Below are positions 1-9,879 of a stretch of 64,000 bases of DNA, piece by piece. Under the pieces are notes generated by a model. It worked only from the letters and a program-made list of their open reading frames with translations, ran no database searches and was not told the origin of the DNA. The position numbers were made by a program, and so were the translations under genes. The stretch is taken from NCBI GenBank assembly GCA_903858935.1, contig CAIOKO010000242.1, forward strand, positions 25,876-89,875. The letters run 5' to 3'. The stretch comes from an uncultured Schlesneria sp. (GTDB lineage Bacteria > Planctomycetota > Planctomycetia > Planctomycetales > Planctomycetaceae). Position 1 is the stretch's first letter, and the number at the start of each line of letters is the position of its first letter.

Positions 1-206
1 CTTCCTTTTCTGGCGTCACAACGTCACGATTCAGCGAACCCGGTTTTTGTTTTCCATTTGCAAAAACGATTGATCGTGGCGACGCTTCACAACAGGCGGC
101 ACCCGTTGCATCGTCGGTCGTGAAAGGTAAAAAATCCTGGGTTGGGGCAGGGCGAATAGCCAGGAAGATCATTACTACGACGTGACGTTTTTTTGGATAA
201 CCAAAC

Positions 207-1748
207 ATGCTTCAGGAACGAGCCAGTGGCGTCCTCCTGCACCCCACTTCGATTCCTACACGATATGGAATCGGTGATCTTGGCCCTCGCGCCCTGGAGT
301 TTATCGACTGGCTTTCCGGCGCAGAACAAAGTTACTGGCAGGTGCTGCCATTGTGCCCTACCGATCAGGGTGACTCGCCCTATCAATCCCCTTCCTCCTT
401 TGCAGGCAATCCGCTGTTAATCAGCCCTGATCTGCTTGCTGCTGATGGCCTTTTGTCTGACGAAGACTTGTCGGCTGCCGCGTTACCCGAGATGGAATAC
501 TCGTCGCGAGTCGATTTCCATCAGGCAGCCGAGCGAAAGTATCAGCTGCTGGAAATCGCAATCAGCAATTTGAGAAAACGACCCAGTGGCGATCCGCTGC
601 AACAGGAATTTACAGCCTTTTGTGATCAGCACAGGGACTGGGTCGAAAACCATGCGAAATTCATGGCGCAACGCGGCGCGAATCAAAATCGACAATGGCA
701 GAAATGGACCGAATCCGTTTCCGCTCCTGAAAGCCCAGTCAATTCTGAACTTGGCGAACGATATGTCGCAGCCCTGATTTTACAGTTCTTTTTCGTCCGC
801 CAATGGCAGCAACTCCGAAAATTTGCGAGTGACCGCGGGATTCGGATTATCGGCGATATTCCGATTTATGTTTCGCTCGACAGCGTCGATGTCTGGGGGA
901 ATCGCTCGCTGTTTCAGCTAAATGAGCAGGGGGACCCGACTCGAGTGGCCGGGGTTCCACCCGACTACTTCGCCGCGACCGGACAGTTGTGGAACAACCC
1001 GCTTTACGACTGGGATGCGATGGAACGCGATGGCTTTCGCTGGTGGATCCACCGATTGGAAGCGGTTCTACAGTTTGTCGACCTGGTTCGACTCGACCAC
1101 TTTCGTGGATTTGAGTCGTATTGGTCAGTTCCCGCTGGCGAAAAGACCGCGATGAACGGCGAATGGGTTCCTGGCCCTCGGGGTAAGCTGTTGCAGGCGT
1201 TATGCAATGCAAAAAGCTCTGAATCTACAACGTCGGTGACGGTTCCGATCATTGCCGAAGATCTCGGGATGATTACGGAAGAAGTCCATGCGCTGCGCAA
1301 AGAGTTCCATTTGCCAGGAATGAAGGTTTTGCAGTTTCTGTTGCCCGGGGAAGCATGGGACAATACTCGTCCCGAAGATTTCGAACCTAATTCTGTGACA
1401 TATACCGGCACTCACGACAACGATACGACGCTCGGTTGGTTCCGCGAGAAAATTCTGCATAACCACGAACAGCTTGAACGACTGAAACGATATACCCGCT
1501 GCGAAGAACACAACATCGCCTGGGAATTCATCGAACTCGCCCTGAGATCGGGATCGAAACTGGCCATCGTCCCTCTGCAAGATGCATTATCACTTGGGGC
1601 TGACGCCCGCATGAATACCCCGGGAACAAGTGGCCCCGACGTCGATAACTGGCGTTGGAAATACGTTCCCGGCATGCTGACCACCGACATTCAGAAGCGT
1701 CTGGCTGATCTGACCAGACAATCAGGGCGATCTCAGCAGAAACACTAA
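207..1748 (+). CDS. malQ: 4-alpha-glucanotransferase (amylomaltase, GH77)
   Basis: Cytoplasmic enzyme that transfers alpha-1,4-glucan segments between maltooligosaccharides in glycogen and maltodextrin metabolism. The 513-residue length is normal for bacterial GH77. The N-terminal block with GVLLHPTSIP and GIGDLG is the family signature. The catalytic residues can be placed: nucleophile Asp297 in VRLDHFRGF, acid/base Glu351 in IIAEDLG, and Asp404 in TGTHDND. The ATG at 207 opens directly into the conserved N-terminus; no strong Shine-Dalgarno precedes it. It stands alone, with about 360 bases before the next gene on the same strand. Family assignment is secure; the exact donor preference cannot be told from sequence. 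Confidence 0.95.
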   Translation: MLQERASGVLLHPTSIPTRYGIGDLGPRALEFIDWLSGAEQSYWQVLPLCPTDQGDSPYQSPSSFAGNPLLISPDLLAADGLLSDEDLSAAALPEMEYSSRVDFHQAAERKYQLLEIAISNLRKRPSGDPLQQEFTAFCDQHRDWVENHAKFMAQRGANQNRQWQKWTESVSAPESPVNSELGERYVAALILQFFFVRQWQQLRKFASDRGIRIIGDIPIYVSLDSVDVWGNRSLFQLNEQGDPTRVAGVPPDYFAATGQLWNNPLYDWDAMERDGFRWWIHRLEAVLQFVDLVRLDHFRGFESYWSVPAGEKTAMNGEWVPGPRGKLLQALCNAKSSESTTSVTVPIIAEDLGMITEEVHALRKEFHLPGMKVLQFLLPGEAWDNTRPEDFEPNSVTYTGTHDNDTTLGWFREKILHNHEQLERLKRYTRCEEHNIAWEFIELALRSGSKLAIVPLQDALSLGADARMNTPGTSGPDVDNWRWKYVPGMLTTDIQKRLADLTRQSGRSQQKH

Positions 1749-2107
1749 AAATATTCGTATAAGTTGCAAGGATCGGGGCCTCAATTCGAGATTCTTCCAC
1801 GAGACAGGCTCGGATGGCAATAAAATCCTGCTATCGGGAGGTTGTCCTCCGGCGGACAATTGTCTTAAATGACTCGTAATTCTGGTTTTGGTGCGGTTTC
1901 GAACCATAACGCGGCTTCCCCAAGTTGCCCGTCGTAGTTAGAATCCCGCGCGACCTTTGTCATGCACAATTCAAGGGCGAATCGTGCAGCCGGGTCATTT
2001 TGGTGGATCGTTTTGGAAGAGTTAGACTCATCGGCTGCTCTTCGTAGATTCGCGCAATGCTCCAATCGATCGGGGACATTGCCGAACGACTGATAAAGGA
2101 GTCAACA
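1749..2107. other. Intergenic region with a short hairpin
   Basis: About 360 bases without a convincing gene. There is a short dyad (TTGTCC, loop TCCGGC, GGACAA) near 1844-1861, without a T run. A 66-codon minus-strand frame (1865-2065, TTG start) is open, but I could not support it as a gene. The end holds the ribosome binding site AAAGGAG of the next gene. Confidence 0.4.
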
Positions 2108-3832
2108 GTGTTCGTTCGAAAGCTCGCTCTCTTTTTCATCGCATTGACAGGATTGGCGGTCCAAACCGCAGTCGCTCAATCGGAAGCTCGCATACGGGTT
2201 GTCATTCCTAGTGCGACTGCCGTTGAAGACGATTTGAAATGGTTGATCGAACTGAGTCCGACAGCCGACCTGAAGAAACAATGGAAAAATGTCAAAGAAG
2301 GCCTGATTGACGCGTTCACCCAGGGTGTTGACGAGAAAAAGCCTCTTTCAATTGACCTGGTCTTCCGAAAGGATGAGCTGTCCTACGAATCTCGAATCCC
2401 GATTTCGAACCTGCTCGACAAAAACAAAGGATTCCTCCCAAGCCTTCGCGGTATGGGATACCTCAATAAACCGGTTGGGCAGGACTTCTACGAGGTTTTT
2501 GAGAAGGGAAAGAAGCCTTTCTTCCTGCGATATGAAAAGGACTACGCCTGGATTGCATCGTTGAAAGAAGCGGTTCCCGCAAACCGTCCAATCCCGATGG
2601 CTGACTTGCAGCCGTTGCTTGCTCTGAACAAAGACGTTGTCGCTGAACTGAAAAATGACTCTGCAGGCCTGGCCAAACGCCGCCAGAACTTTCAAGCACT
2701 ACGCACACAATTCGAAGCACTGGTCCGCATCAAGCGGAATGAAGATCCGAATGTCTTTAACCTGCGAAAGCTCTCCACCACTCAACAATTAAACGAAGCG
2801 GAACGATTTCTTGTCGAAACCGAATCTCTGCAGGCGAGCTGGACCACGAATGCGGTTTCTCCTGCCGGATTCGGAAGAGGCGAATTTTCGCTAACCGCTC
2901 TGCCTGAGACCGATCTTCTGAAGAGCATTGAGCAATTCGCGGTCAAGCCGAGCTATTTTGCGAATGTCAAATTGCACGATAGCCCGATTGCCGTCGGAAG
3001 ACTGAATTTCCCGCTCGATTCGGTTCGAGTGGCACACCTGAAAGACTTTTACAAGGCCGTTCGTCCGGTGGTCGAGTCTGAAATCAAGGCAAGACCAGCA
3101 GCCACTTACAGCGACGACCAGAAAGCCGCCACACAGCAAGCCACGACCTCGTTCCTCGATCTTTTGGACGCAGGTTTGGGTCTTGGTGTCGTGGATGCTT
3201 TTGCTGACGCTTACGCTTTCGCCCCGGGGAAAAATGTGCTGGTCTGCGGAATTCGAACGGCTAACGGCAAACAGGCAGACGAGATTGTCAAAATCCTGCC
3301 AAAATTGAAATCGGAATGGGAAGTAAAACTCGATGTTCACGAACATGGCGGAGTCAAGATTCATGAATTGACCGTTCCAAAATCGCGTCTTGAATCGTTT
3401 CAGAAGGTCTTCGCAGACAATTCCGTCATTTACGTCGGGACCAGCCAGGACGCCGTTTGGGGTGCAGTGGGCGCTGATGGTCTGGCGCAATTGAAAACCG
3501 CAATCGATCAGGCTGCGCTTCCAGCTCCCGAGAAGGTTGATCCCGTTGTGGTCAGCTATCAGGTGCAGGTCGCGAAACTCGTGAAACTGGTGGAAGTAAT
3601 CCAAAAGGAACTTCCCGCAGTGGCTGGTCTGACGAAAGATCAGCAGCAGCAGAGAAAAGACCTGGAAAAATATCGCAAGCTGGCTCAGGATGCGATGGCA
3701 GGATGCGAATCGCTGATGAAGGGCGAACTACGACGTACCGATAACAAAATCGAAGGCTTCATCGATATGAACGAATGTGTGCTCAAGTACATTGGTTCGA
3801 TGGTTGCCGACGGGGCGAAGCAGATTCAGTAA
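2108..3832 (+). CDS. Exported hypothetical protein, planctomycete type
   Basis: A 574-residue protein of unknown function. The reading frame is open from an ATG at 2057, but the GTG at 2108 is preferred: AAAGGAG lies a few bases upstream and translation then starts directly in a signal peptide ([18 protein letters not shown], cleavage near AVAQS). The mature part has no motif I recognise and no membrane segment, so it is probably periplasmic. Its C-terminal half, with an [10 protein letters not shown] stretch followed by a [16 protein letters not shown] stretch, resembles the exported protein at 36392-37963 (HHGVSFHSLT, then VEIIVGQGQKTIWIGIG), so the two look like distant paralogs. The methyltransferase gene follows 40 bases later and may be co-transcribed. 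Confidence 0.7.
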   Translation: MFVRKLALFFIALTGLAVQTAVAQSEARIRVVIPSATAVEDDLKWLIELSPTADLKKQWKNVKEGLIDAFTQGVDEKKPLSIDLVFRKDELSYESRIPISNLLDKNKGFLPSLRGMGYLNKPVGQDFYEVFEKGKKPFFLRYEKDYAWIASLKEAVPANRPIPMADLQPLLALNKDVVAELKNDSAGLAKRRQNFQALRTQFEALVRIKRNEDPNVFNLRKLSTTQQLNEAERFLVETESLQASWTTNAVSPAGFGRGEFSLTALPETDLLKSIEQFAVKPSYFANVKLHDSPIAVGRLNFPLDSVRVAHLKDFYKAVRPVVESEIKARPAATYSDDQKAATQQATTSFLDLLDAGLGLGVVDAFADAYAFAPGKNVLVCGIRTANGKQADEIVKILPKLKSEWEVKLDVHEHGGVKIHELTVPKSRLESFQKVFADNSVIYVGTSQDAVWGAVGADGLAQLKTAIDQAALPAPEKVDPVVVSYQVQVAKLVKLVEVIQKELPAVAGLTKDQQQQRKDLEKYRKLAQDAMAGCESLMKGELRRTDNKIEGFIDMNECVLKYIGSMVADGAKQIQ

Positions 3833-3872
3833 GCACCGGTTGCAGCAGCACGATCTCGACGAGGAAATTCTT

Positions 3873-4616
3873 GTGGCGACTTCTGGCGGATTTTTTAGCG
3901 ACCTCAAAATCCTGTGGCACATGGCGGTGACAGGAGGCCGAGGCCGGACGCACGAAGAACGACTCGAGAATTTCTATTCCGGTCAAGCGGCTGGCTACGA
4001 TGCCTTTCGCAAACGGCTGTTGCACGGGCGCGAAGAAATGTTCGCGTCGTTGCCATCTGCTCCGGGAGGAATCTGGGTCGATCTGGGTGCTGGTACAGGT
4101 GAAAACGCCGAGAATTGGGGGCCTCGTTTAAACGATTTTTCGAAAGTCTATCTTGTCGATTTATCGACCTCGCTGCTCAAGATTGCTGATCAGAGAATTC
4201 AGGCTCGTCAATGGAACAACGTCCAGACAGTCCATGCGGATGCGACAAAGTTCGTTCCTCCGGAAGGTTCTGCAGACGTCGTCACCTGCTCTTATTCGCT
4301 GACGATGATTCCCGACTGGTTTCTGACGATCGATCAAGCATTCAAAATGCTGAAGCCAGGCGGAACTTTCGGCGTCGTCGACTTTTTCGTCGCGAGGAAA
4401 TGGCCAGCCGAGGGTCTAAGGAAGCATGCGTGGTCGACAAGAACGTTGTGGCAGGCCTGGTTTGCCAACGATAATGTTTTTCTCAGCCCCGACCACATTC
4501 CCTATCTGCAAAGTCGGTTTGAAACAGTTTCACTAGATCAAGACCGAGGCACGGTTCCCTACCTGCCGCTCGTTCGAGCACCTTATTACCGATTCGTCGG
4601 TCGCAAACCGCTTTAA
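3873..4616 (+). CDS. BtaB-like SAM-dependent methyltransferase
   Basis: A class I methyltransferase of 247 residues. The SAM-binding motif I is WVDLGAGTG; motif II is around VYLVDLS. The flanking blocks [37 protein letters not shown] and PYYRFVGR match what I recall of BtaB, which N-methylates diacylglycerol-homoserine to the betaine lipid DGTS. In classical systems btaB sits beside btaA (the aminocarboxypropyl transferase); no btaA is visible here, so the substrate is open. The frame extends upstream to 3777, overlapping the previous gene, but the GTG at 3873 is chosen because GAGGAA lies just before it and the family N-terminus (DLKILWH) follows soon after. Probably cytoplasmic or membrane-peripheral. 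Confidence 0.75.
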   Translation: MATSGGFFSDLKILWHMAVTGGRGRTHEERLENFYSGQAAGYDAFRKRLLHGREEMFASLPSAPGGIWVDLGAGTGENAENWGPRLNDFSKVYLVDLSTSLLKIADQRIQARQWNNVQTVHADATKFVPPEGSADVVTCSYSLTMIPDWFLTIDQAFKMLKPGGTFGVVDFFVARKWPAEGLRKHAWSTRTLWQAWFANDNVFLSPDHIPYLQSRFETVSLDQDRGTVPYLPLVRAPYYRFVGRKPL

Positions 4617-4689
4617 ACACCAATCCATGGGGGTGTGGCGGACGGCCTGTGCACATGGGTGAGCTACGAATTCAACATAAATTACCAGG

Positions 4690-4735
4690 GTAAAGGCCCG
4701 TTAATCGACATTGCAGGGGCGGTGGGGTTTCGCAA
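4690..4735 (+). repeat. Dispersed 45-bp repeat (GGCCCGTTAA family), copy 1
   Basis: The stretch beginning AAAGGCCCGTTAA and ending GGGGCGGTGGGGTTTCG recurs, with small changes, at 58404-58442 (opposite strand) and 58733-58780 (same strand). This copy lies alone between two convergent genes. Confidence 0.7.
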
Positions 4736-4808
4736 TTTCGGGGTTGGTCGTAGGAACTTGGACACCCGCCCGCGCTTTCTTCCTTACGCTTCGAGCGTCG
4801 TAATGCAC

Positions 4809-5858
4809 TTATTCTATTGTCTTCTTCACAACCGGCATCGACACTGTAACCAGCTTGTCTTCACGGCGGACGACGATTTTCAACTGGTCGCCGCTTTCCA
4901 GTCGGCCCAGTTCTTCCTTCAGGGTCTGACACGACTGGACCAGATCGTTACCGACAAACAGGATCAAATCATTCGGTAACAGTCCGGCTGTCTCGGCGGG
5001 CGATCCAGGGAGAATCCTGTCGATGTAAGCAGGTGTCCGAGCGACAACGTCGGGGATCGTAATAATCCCAAAATCCGTTGCGTCGTACCGACGAGGCTTT
5101 TTCCTGGATAACCCGCCACCCTCCTCGTCATCCATTTTCTTCGTCTGAAATCGGCCGGTGATGATCTGTTCAACAGTTTCGCTCAATTCGCTGATCGGCA
5201 TTACGTAGTTCAGCCAGGTGTTTGTCTGCGTGTTTCGTAGTTCCTTGCCGATCATTCCGAGCAGCCGACCATCCCATGTGGTCAACGCGCCACCTGCTGC
5301 TCCGGCATTATTGGTGACCGCATCTACGACATAGACCGACCCGTTGTAGGGTGACTCGAAAGCACCTCGTCGAGCGGCCAATGTCGTTTTCGCGGCAATC
5401 ACACCGTGAATGACAGAAACCGGTTCGTCGCCCGTCGCGACTTTGAAGGCATTGCTGAAACCGAGCACACGTGCACCTGGGCCGGCACTGGTTGCCAAAC
5501 CCAAATCAAAGAACGGCAAGCCGTCCGCCTCGATTTTCAACACCGCCAGATCGAGTGGCGGTTCGAATCCGACAACTTTCCCCTCATACCTCCGACCGTC
5601 ATTCAACACGATAGCGACCGTGTCACTATCAAGAATGTGGCTCCAGACTGTGACAATGTGGCCCTGGGGTGAGACCAGGAAACCGGTTCCATATGCATAG
5701 AGATTTTTGCCCCCGCCAGCACCGAAGATTTTGACGACTTTCGGCGAGATCGCAGCAATTGTCTGAGTCGTTGATTGAGCTGAACTAACGTTATTCACGA
5801 GCAACAGACTGCAGATCACCCACAACAAAACAGTGGAGAGGTTTCTTGTGTTATTCAT
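4809..5858 (-). CDS. HtrA-like PDZ protein lacking the catalytic serine
   Basis: An exported trypsin-fold protein of 349 residues with a signal peptide (LLWVICSLLLVNNVSSA), a protease-like domain (about 30-235) and a C-terminal PDZ domain (about 265-345). His74 (VWSHIL) and Asp103 (LDLAVLKI) of the triad are kept, but the usual NPGNSGGPL is NAGAAGGAL, so the nucleophilic Ser is Ala188. It is therefore predicted not to cleave peptides and may bind or regulate. The next gene upstream on the same strand (6019-7770) is an intact-looking HtrA homolog, 160 bases away; the pair may be transcribed together and act on the same targets in the periplasm. The ATG at 5858 is preferred to the TTG just before it. 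Loss of Ser is seen directly; the role is inference. Confidence 0.85.
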   Translation of the reverse strand: MNNTRNLSTVLLWVICSLLLVNNVSSAQSTTQTIAAISPKVVKIFGAGGGKNLYAYGTGFLVSPQGHIVTVWSHILDSDTVAIVLNDGRRYEGKVVGFEPPLDLAVLKIEADGLPFFDLGLATSAGPGARVLGFSNAFKVATGDEPVSVIHGVIAAKTTLAARRGAFESPYNGSVYVVDAVTNNAGAAGGALTTWDGRLLGMIGKELRNTQTNTWLNYVMPISELSETVEQIITGRFQTKKMDDEEGGGLSRKKPRRYDATDFGIITIPDVVARTPAYIDRILPGSPAETAGLLPNDLILFVGNDLVQSCQTLKEELGRLESGDQLKIVVRREDKLVTVSMPVVKKTIE

Positions 5859-5970
5859 CAATGCTCAATCTATGATTTATCAACGTTTTAATTTCGGGTT
5901 CTGTGCCACTGCTACGGAGTCTTTCGGAGGAGCAGTGTTTTCTTCTTTGCGTCAAAGAGCATTGCTTTAC

Positions 5971-6012
5971 CGAAGACGGTCAAGCAATGGCACAAGACTT
6001 TTTATTCGCGAC
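5971..6012 (+). repeat. Short dispersed repeat, copy 1
   Basis: About 42 bases starting CGAAGACGGTCAAGCA. A similar stretch occurs at 16428-16468 (CGAAGATGGTCAAGCA), also in an intergenic spacer. The two share most positions and end in CGAC. Function unknown. Confidence 0.5.
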
Positions 6013-6018
6013 AAAACT

Positions 6019-7770
6019 CTAATTTCGTGTTTCATTGGCTTCTGTCACGTCAATCGTTTGAACTTCAAAAATTCCATAAGCAGTGTCACCGTAACGGACC
6101 GAGAACCGGCTCGGGAAACGTCGACTGTTGAAATCGCCGTACTGCTGAAATCGAACTTCACACCCATCGACATCGTCACCAAGTGCCGAATCAAAACCGA
6201 CTAGTGCGCCATCACTGACCGAAAAATACCAGCGACATTCGACTGATGACTTTTTGGTTTCAAGCACATCCACCATCGTTCCACGTCCGTCGAGTGGTTG
6301 GCTGCCATAGTAAGAAAACTGATTAAATGCCGACTTTCCTTCGCTGAGCAGCAATTTGAACTGATAGAGCGCCGCCAGCAGTCCCCCGGAACCAGGTGGT
6401 TCATCGATGAAGTCAGCTCCTTCCAGATTTTGAAGGCCGGGCGGTCGCTTCGTAAACTGAACCGTCAGCGCTTGAGGCAATAGTTTGATCTGAAAACTGT
6501 CCTCGTCGGCGGTCTTGCCATTCAAGACCCATTTCGACTGTGGGCTACCGTGCCAACTGACGAACGGTTCCAGGCCCTGCAAAACCCGTTGCTGTTCCTG
6601 CTGATTGAAGTAGTAGTTGGCATACCCCGTTTTTTTAACGAACAGCTTTTTATACTCCTCAGGAAATTCTTCTTTTGGTAATTCGGCTTCAACCAGCTTG
6701 GGATCGTCCGTTTTTTTCGGATCGTTTTTTTTTGGTCCAGGTGGCTTGGGAGCCTTCGGCCCTTCAGACTGGGATAATTCCGACTTCCGGTGCAGGGGGG
6801 GTAATTCAACAAAAATCTCTTGCTTCTTACCTTCTCGCCGATAGACGAGCTCCAGTGACCAGCCTTTGGGATAGATTCCCAGAATATTCTTGAACTGATT
6901 CACACTGCCAATTGGTCGGCCGGCAAACGAGATGATCTCGTCGTCTTCACGCAGACCGCGTCGGTAGGCGTCTGATGATTCCAGAATCGAGTCAACCAGC
7001 ACCGTTCGATCGGAACCGGTCCGAACCGTCGCCCCCAAAGTCGCGTGATCGACGATATGACCACCACGAAGTTGATCCATGAAGTGCTTGATCTGATTGA
7101 TCGAAATGGCATATCCCGCGCCGACGTTGACCCGACCTCTTTTTTCAACCGCGATCCGACCATTAATGCCGATCAGCTCGCCCGACGCATTAAACAGTGG
7201 ACCACCGGAGTTTCCCGGGTTGATCGACGTATCAACTTGAATACAGTCTGTATATTCCAGAAATGTCCCGGCAGGGTACTGATAGCGATGAACGCCGCTC
7301 ACCATTCCGAATGTCACGGTCGGCTGGAAATCGGTCGCGAGCAGAAACGGATTTCCCATCGCATAGGTCCAGTCTCCCGCTGACACGGCATCGCTGTCTC
7401 CCAGCGGAGCAAAGGGAAAATCGTTTCGTCCCAGCAATTTAATCAGTGCCACATCGCCGGTCGGGTCATAGCCGACGATGACCGCATCATACAAGACGCC
7501 GTCGTTCAGCCCGCACTTCATGAAATTGCCACAGGCGCTGGTTACGTGAAAATTCGAAAGAGCGTAACCATCAGCACTGATCAGAACTCCAGAACCACCA
7601 CCGTTTCCGTCCGGCGAAAAGATCGCGACCACTGTCGGAGCCGCTCGTTTGACGACGTCGATCCGATTCTGCTGGACCTGAAGTACATCCGCTTCAGCGG
7701 CGGACAATCCGCCTTCCGACATTGCGATGACTCCGACAAGGAGACTCAGCAACGCAACTGGACTTTTCAT
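6019..7770 (-). CDS. HtrA/DegP-like serine protease with PDZ and C-terminal extension
   Basis: Exported serine protease of 583 residues. The frame is open to 7806, but the ATG at 7770 starts directly in a signal peptide (VALLSLLVGVIAMS) and has AGAAAGAG upstream. The trypsin domain carries His75 (LSNFHVT), Asp106 (PTGDVALIK) and Ser188 in INPGNSGGPL. A PDZ domain follows (about 230-325), then a Lys/Pro-rich linker around 330-370 and a C-terminal domain of about 200 residues that I do not recognise, which is unusual for DegP. It is likely a periplasmic quality-control protease. Its downstream neighbour is a serine-less paralog, suggesting a protease/pseudoprotease pair. Family certain; substrate unknown. 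Confidence 0.9.
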   Translation of the reverse strand: MKSPVALLSLLVGVIAMSEGGLSAAEADVLQVQQNRIDVVKRAAPTVVAIFSPDGNGGGSGVLISADGYALSNFHVTSACGNFMKCGLNDGVLYDAVIVGYDPTGDVALIKLLGRNDFPFAPLGDSDAVSAGDWTYAMGNPFLLATDFQPTVTFGMVSGVHRYQYPAGTFLEYTDCIQVDTSINPGNSGGPLFNASGELIGINGRIAVEKRGRVNVGAGYAISINQIKHFMDQLRGGHIVDHATLGATVRTGSDRTVLVDSILESSDAYRRGLREDDEIISFAGRPIGSVNQFKNILGIYPKGWSLELVYRREGKKQEIFVELPPLHRKSELSQSEGPKAPKPPGPKKNDPKKTDDPKLVEAELPKEEFPEEYKKLFVKKTGYANYYFNQQEQQRVLQGLEPFVSWHGSPQSKWVLNGKTADEDSFQIKLLPQALTVQFTKRPPGLQNLEGADFIDEPPGSGGLLAALYQFKLLLSEGKSAFNQFSYYGSQPLDGRGTMVDVLETKKSSVECRWYFSVSDGALVGFDSALGDDVDGCEVRFQQYGDFNSRRFPSRFSVRYGDTAYGIFEVQTIDVTEANETRN

Positions 7771-8160
7771 GAAACTCTTTCTGCTCGATTGACCTACCGT
7801 TCCCATTCTAACGAAGACAACGGCATCCGCTATCAGATTCGCTGATCTGCGCGTCCTGGGGAAGAGCGCAACTCGAAATTTCAGGTCGATTTGCGGTTAC
7901 GGAAGCATGTTGAGGCTTTCTGGCAACAATTGTTGACGAAAAATGTTGACGACTCGCCACAGTGACCTATGTTTGCGTCATGTCCAACAGGAATTGTTTG
8001 CCAGCGTGCCGCAGAAGGCAAGAGCGTCACAATCGGCAATGACTGAATGATCGGATCATCAGCAGTTTCGAAACGCGGGTCTCGCCCTCCCGTGGACAAC
8101 TTTCGCGTCTTGCCAAAAGACCACAACATCAAAGACCTCCTTTTGAAAAGTACTCAAGTG
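7771..8160. other. Divergent intergenic region
   Basis: About 390 bases between the divergent HtrA gene and the response regulator. The regulator frame is open here from 8047, but the residues before 8161 do not belong to the receiver domain. I see no clear promoter boxes, RNA gene or repeat. Confidence 0.35.
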
Positions 8161-9552
8161 ATGAATCATGGTTCCCTTTTGCTTGTTGATGATGATCCGC
8201 TGGTGTTGGAATCGATGGCCGACTTCCTTCGCAGCCTTGGTCACCGGACTGAAACCGCGCAAAATTGCCTGGATGCGATTGAGCGGATCAAAGAATGTCC
8301 CTTCGACGCCGTCGTCTGTGACGTGAACCTGCCCGATCAGGATGGATTCCGACTGCTCGAATGGACGACGCAGTCTGCTCCTGAAACACAGGTCATTCTG
8401 CTCACCGGATTTGGCACGATCGAAAGCGCCGTGGACGCAATTCGTCTGGGAGCCTTTGATTACCTCACCAAACCGGTTGTTGACGATGAACTGACTTTCT
8501 CGATCAACAGGGCACTCGGTCAAAAACAAATTGTCAACGAAAGCCGTCAGCTGAAGCAAGCTTTTGATCAGCGGTTCGGTATGGGAAATATCGTCGGGCA
8601 CGACTATCGCATGCAGAAAATGTTCGACGTAATTGAAAGCGTGTCGGACATGCGGACCACGGTTCTGGTCCTTGGTGAATCCGGTACCGGCAAAACGATG
8701 ACCGCCCGCGCCATCCATCAGATGAGTAACCGCCGGGACAAACCGTTCGTTGAAGTTGCTTGCGGTGCATTGCCTGATTCGTTGCTGGAAAGTGAGCTTT
8801 TCGGTCATGTCGCAGGAGCTTTCACCGGAGCCAATCACGACAAGGTGGGGAAATTTCTGCAAGCCAATGGGGGAACGATTTTCCTCGACGAAATCGGAAC
8901 CGCTTCGCCCAGCCTGCAGGTCAAGCTTCTTCGAGTTCTTCAGGACCGTGAATTCGAACCGGTCGGCTCGACGAAGACGCAAAAAGTCGATGTCCGCATG
9001 ATTCTCGCCACGAACCTCGATTTGGAAGAGTCGGTTCGCAAAGGGGAGTTTCGTCAAGACCTTTACTACCGCATCAACGTCGTCTCGCTGACACAGCCAC
9101 CCCTGCGTGAACGGACCAGTGATATTCCGTTGCTTGCCGAACATTACCTGCAAGAGTTCATCAAGCAGACGGGCAAGGGAGTGACCGGTTTCAGCCACGA
9201 AGCGGTTGAACTGCTTCAAAGATACCGTTGGCCTGGGAACGTTCGCGAACTGGTCAACGTGATCGAACGGGCGGTCGTTCTGACAAAGAACGCGATCATT
9301 CAACCAAGTGACTTTCCCGATGCGCTTCGACGCGACGATTCATTTGCGGAACTGGGCGGTCGTTTCGCTCAGGCCGGAAACCAGCTGAAATCAGCCTTGG
9401 CCACTCCTGAAAAGCAATTGATTATCGAAGCCCTGGAAACCCACGGCTGGAACCGTCAGGAAACCGCCGATGCGCTCGGGATCAACCGAACAACGCTCTA
9501 CAAAAAGATGAAAAAGTACGGCATCAGTTTCGAGCGACAATTGATGACGTGA
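8161..9552 (+). CDS. Sigma-54-dependent response regulator (NtrC family)
   Basis: A 463-residue transcription activator. Receiver domain 1-120 has acidic pocket residues near 10-12, phosphoacceptor Asp54 (VVCDVNLPD) and Lys104 (YLTKP). The AAA+ domain has Walker A GESGTGKT (172-179), the sigma-54 contact loop GAFTGA (219-224) and Walker B TIFLDEIG (239-246). A Fis-type helix-turn-helix closes it ([19 protein letters not shown]). All catalytic elements are intact. Start at ATG 8161 fits the receiver N-terminus; the frame is open further upstream. No histidine kinase lies next to it, so it is an orphan regulator, and I saw no convincing sigma-54 promoter in the neighbouring spacers. Confidence 0.93.
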   Translation: MNHGSLLLVDDDPLVLESMADFLRSLGHRTETAQNCLDAIERIKECPFDAVVCDVNLPDQDGFRLLEWTTQSAPETQVILLTGFGTIESAVDAIRLGAFDYLTKPVVDDELTFSINRALGQKQIVNESRQLKQAFDQRFGMGNIVGHDYRMQKMFDVIESVSDMRTTVLVLGESGTGKTMTARAIHQMSNRRDKPFVEVACGALPDSLLESELFGHVAGAFTGANHDKVGKFLQANGGTIFLDEIGTASPSLQVKLLRVLQDREFEPVGSTKTQKVDVRMILATNLDLEESVRKGEFRQDLYYRINVVSLTQPPLRERTSDIPLLAEHYLQEFIKQTGKGVTGFSHEAVELLQRYRWPGNVRELVNVIERAVVLTKNAIIQPSDFPDALRRDDSFAELGGRFAQAGNQLKSALATPEKQLIIEALETHGWNRQETADALGINRTTLYKKMKKYGISFERQLMT

Positions 9553-9879
9553 AATCCGCGGATTTTTCGGATCTGCACTCGTCATTCAACGCACGTTATC
9601 CGGCAGGGAAAACGGCTGTTACGCAACCACCAAAGCGAAAGGAAACGCGAAGATTTTTTGGAACACTAATCTTCACTAATAAAAGAGAAACCTGAATTGT
9701 CTTAATTCGTGAAGATTAGTGTTCCCTGAATCTTGATTTGAAAACTCGCAAGTGTTTTGCATGTAATGACTTGCGTTTTGTGTTGTTCGGGGTTCGTTGC
9801 CTGTTGCAAATTGTGCCGACCTGACAACGCGCGATTGATTATCCTCTTCTGAACCCTTCATGCGACGCGCATGGACCGA
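9553..9879. other. Intergenic region between convergent genes
   Basis: About 330 bases holding one long hairpin (9660-9725, listed separately). Otherwise no gene or site is supported. Confidence 0.4.
9660..9725. repeat. Long inverted repeat, possible bidirectional terminator
   Basis: A perfect 17-bp inverted repeat (GGAACACTAATCTTCAC at 9660-9676 and its complement at 9709-9725), extendable inward by three bases with one mismatch. The left arm is preceded by TTTTTT. It sits between the convergent regulator and fuconate dehydratase genes, where it could stop transcription from both sides. It could equally be a copy of a dispersed palindromic element. Confidence 0.6.

Noticed and set aside
1865..2065. 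66-codon minus-strand frame in a spacer
   Set aside because: TTG start without a ribosome binding site and no known family; could be a gene remnant but not supportable.
8059..9303. 414-codon open frame antisense to the response regulator
   Set aside because: Long antisense frames are expected from the codon pattern of the real gene; its sequence has no domain and no start signal.
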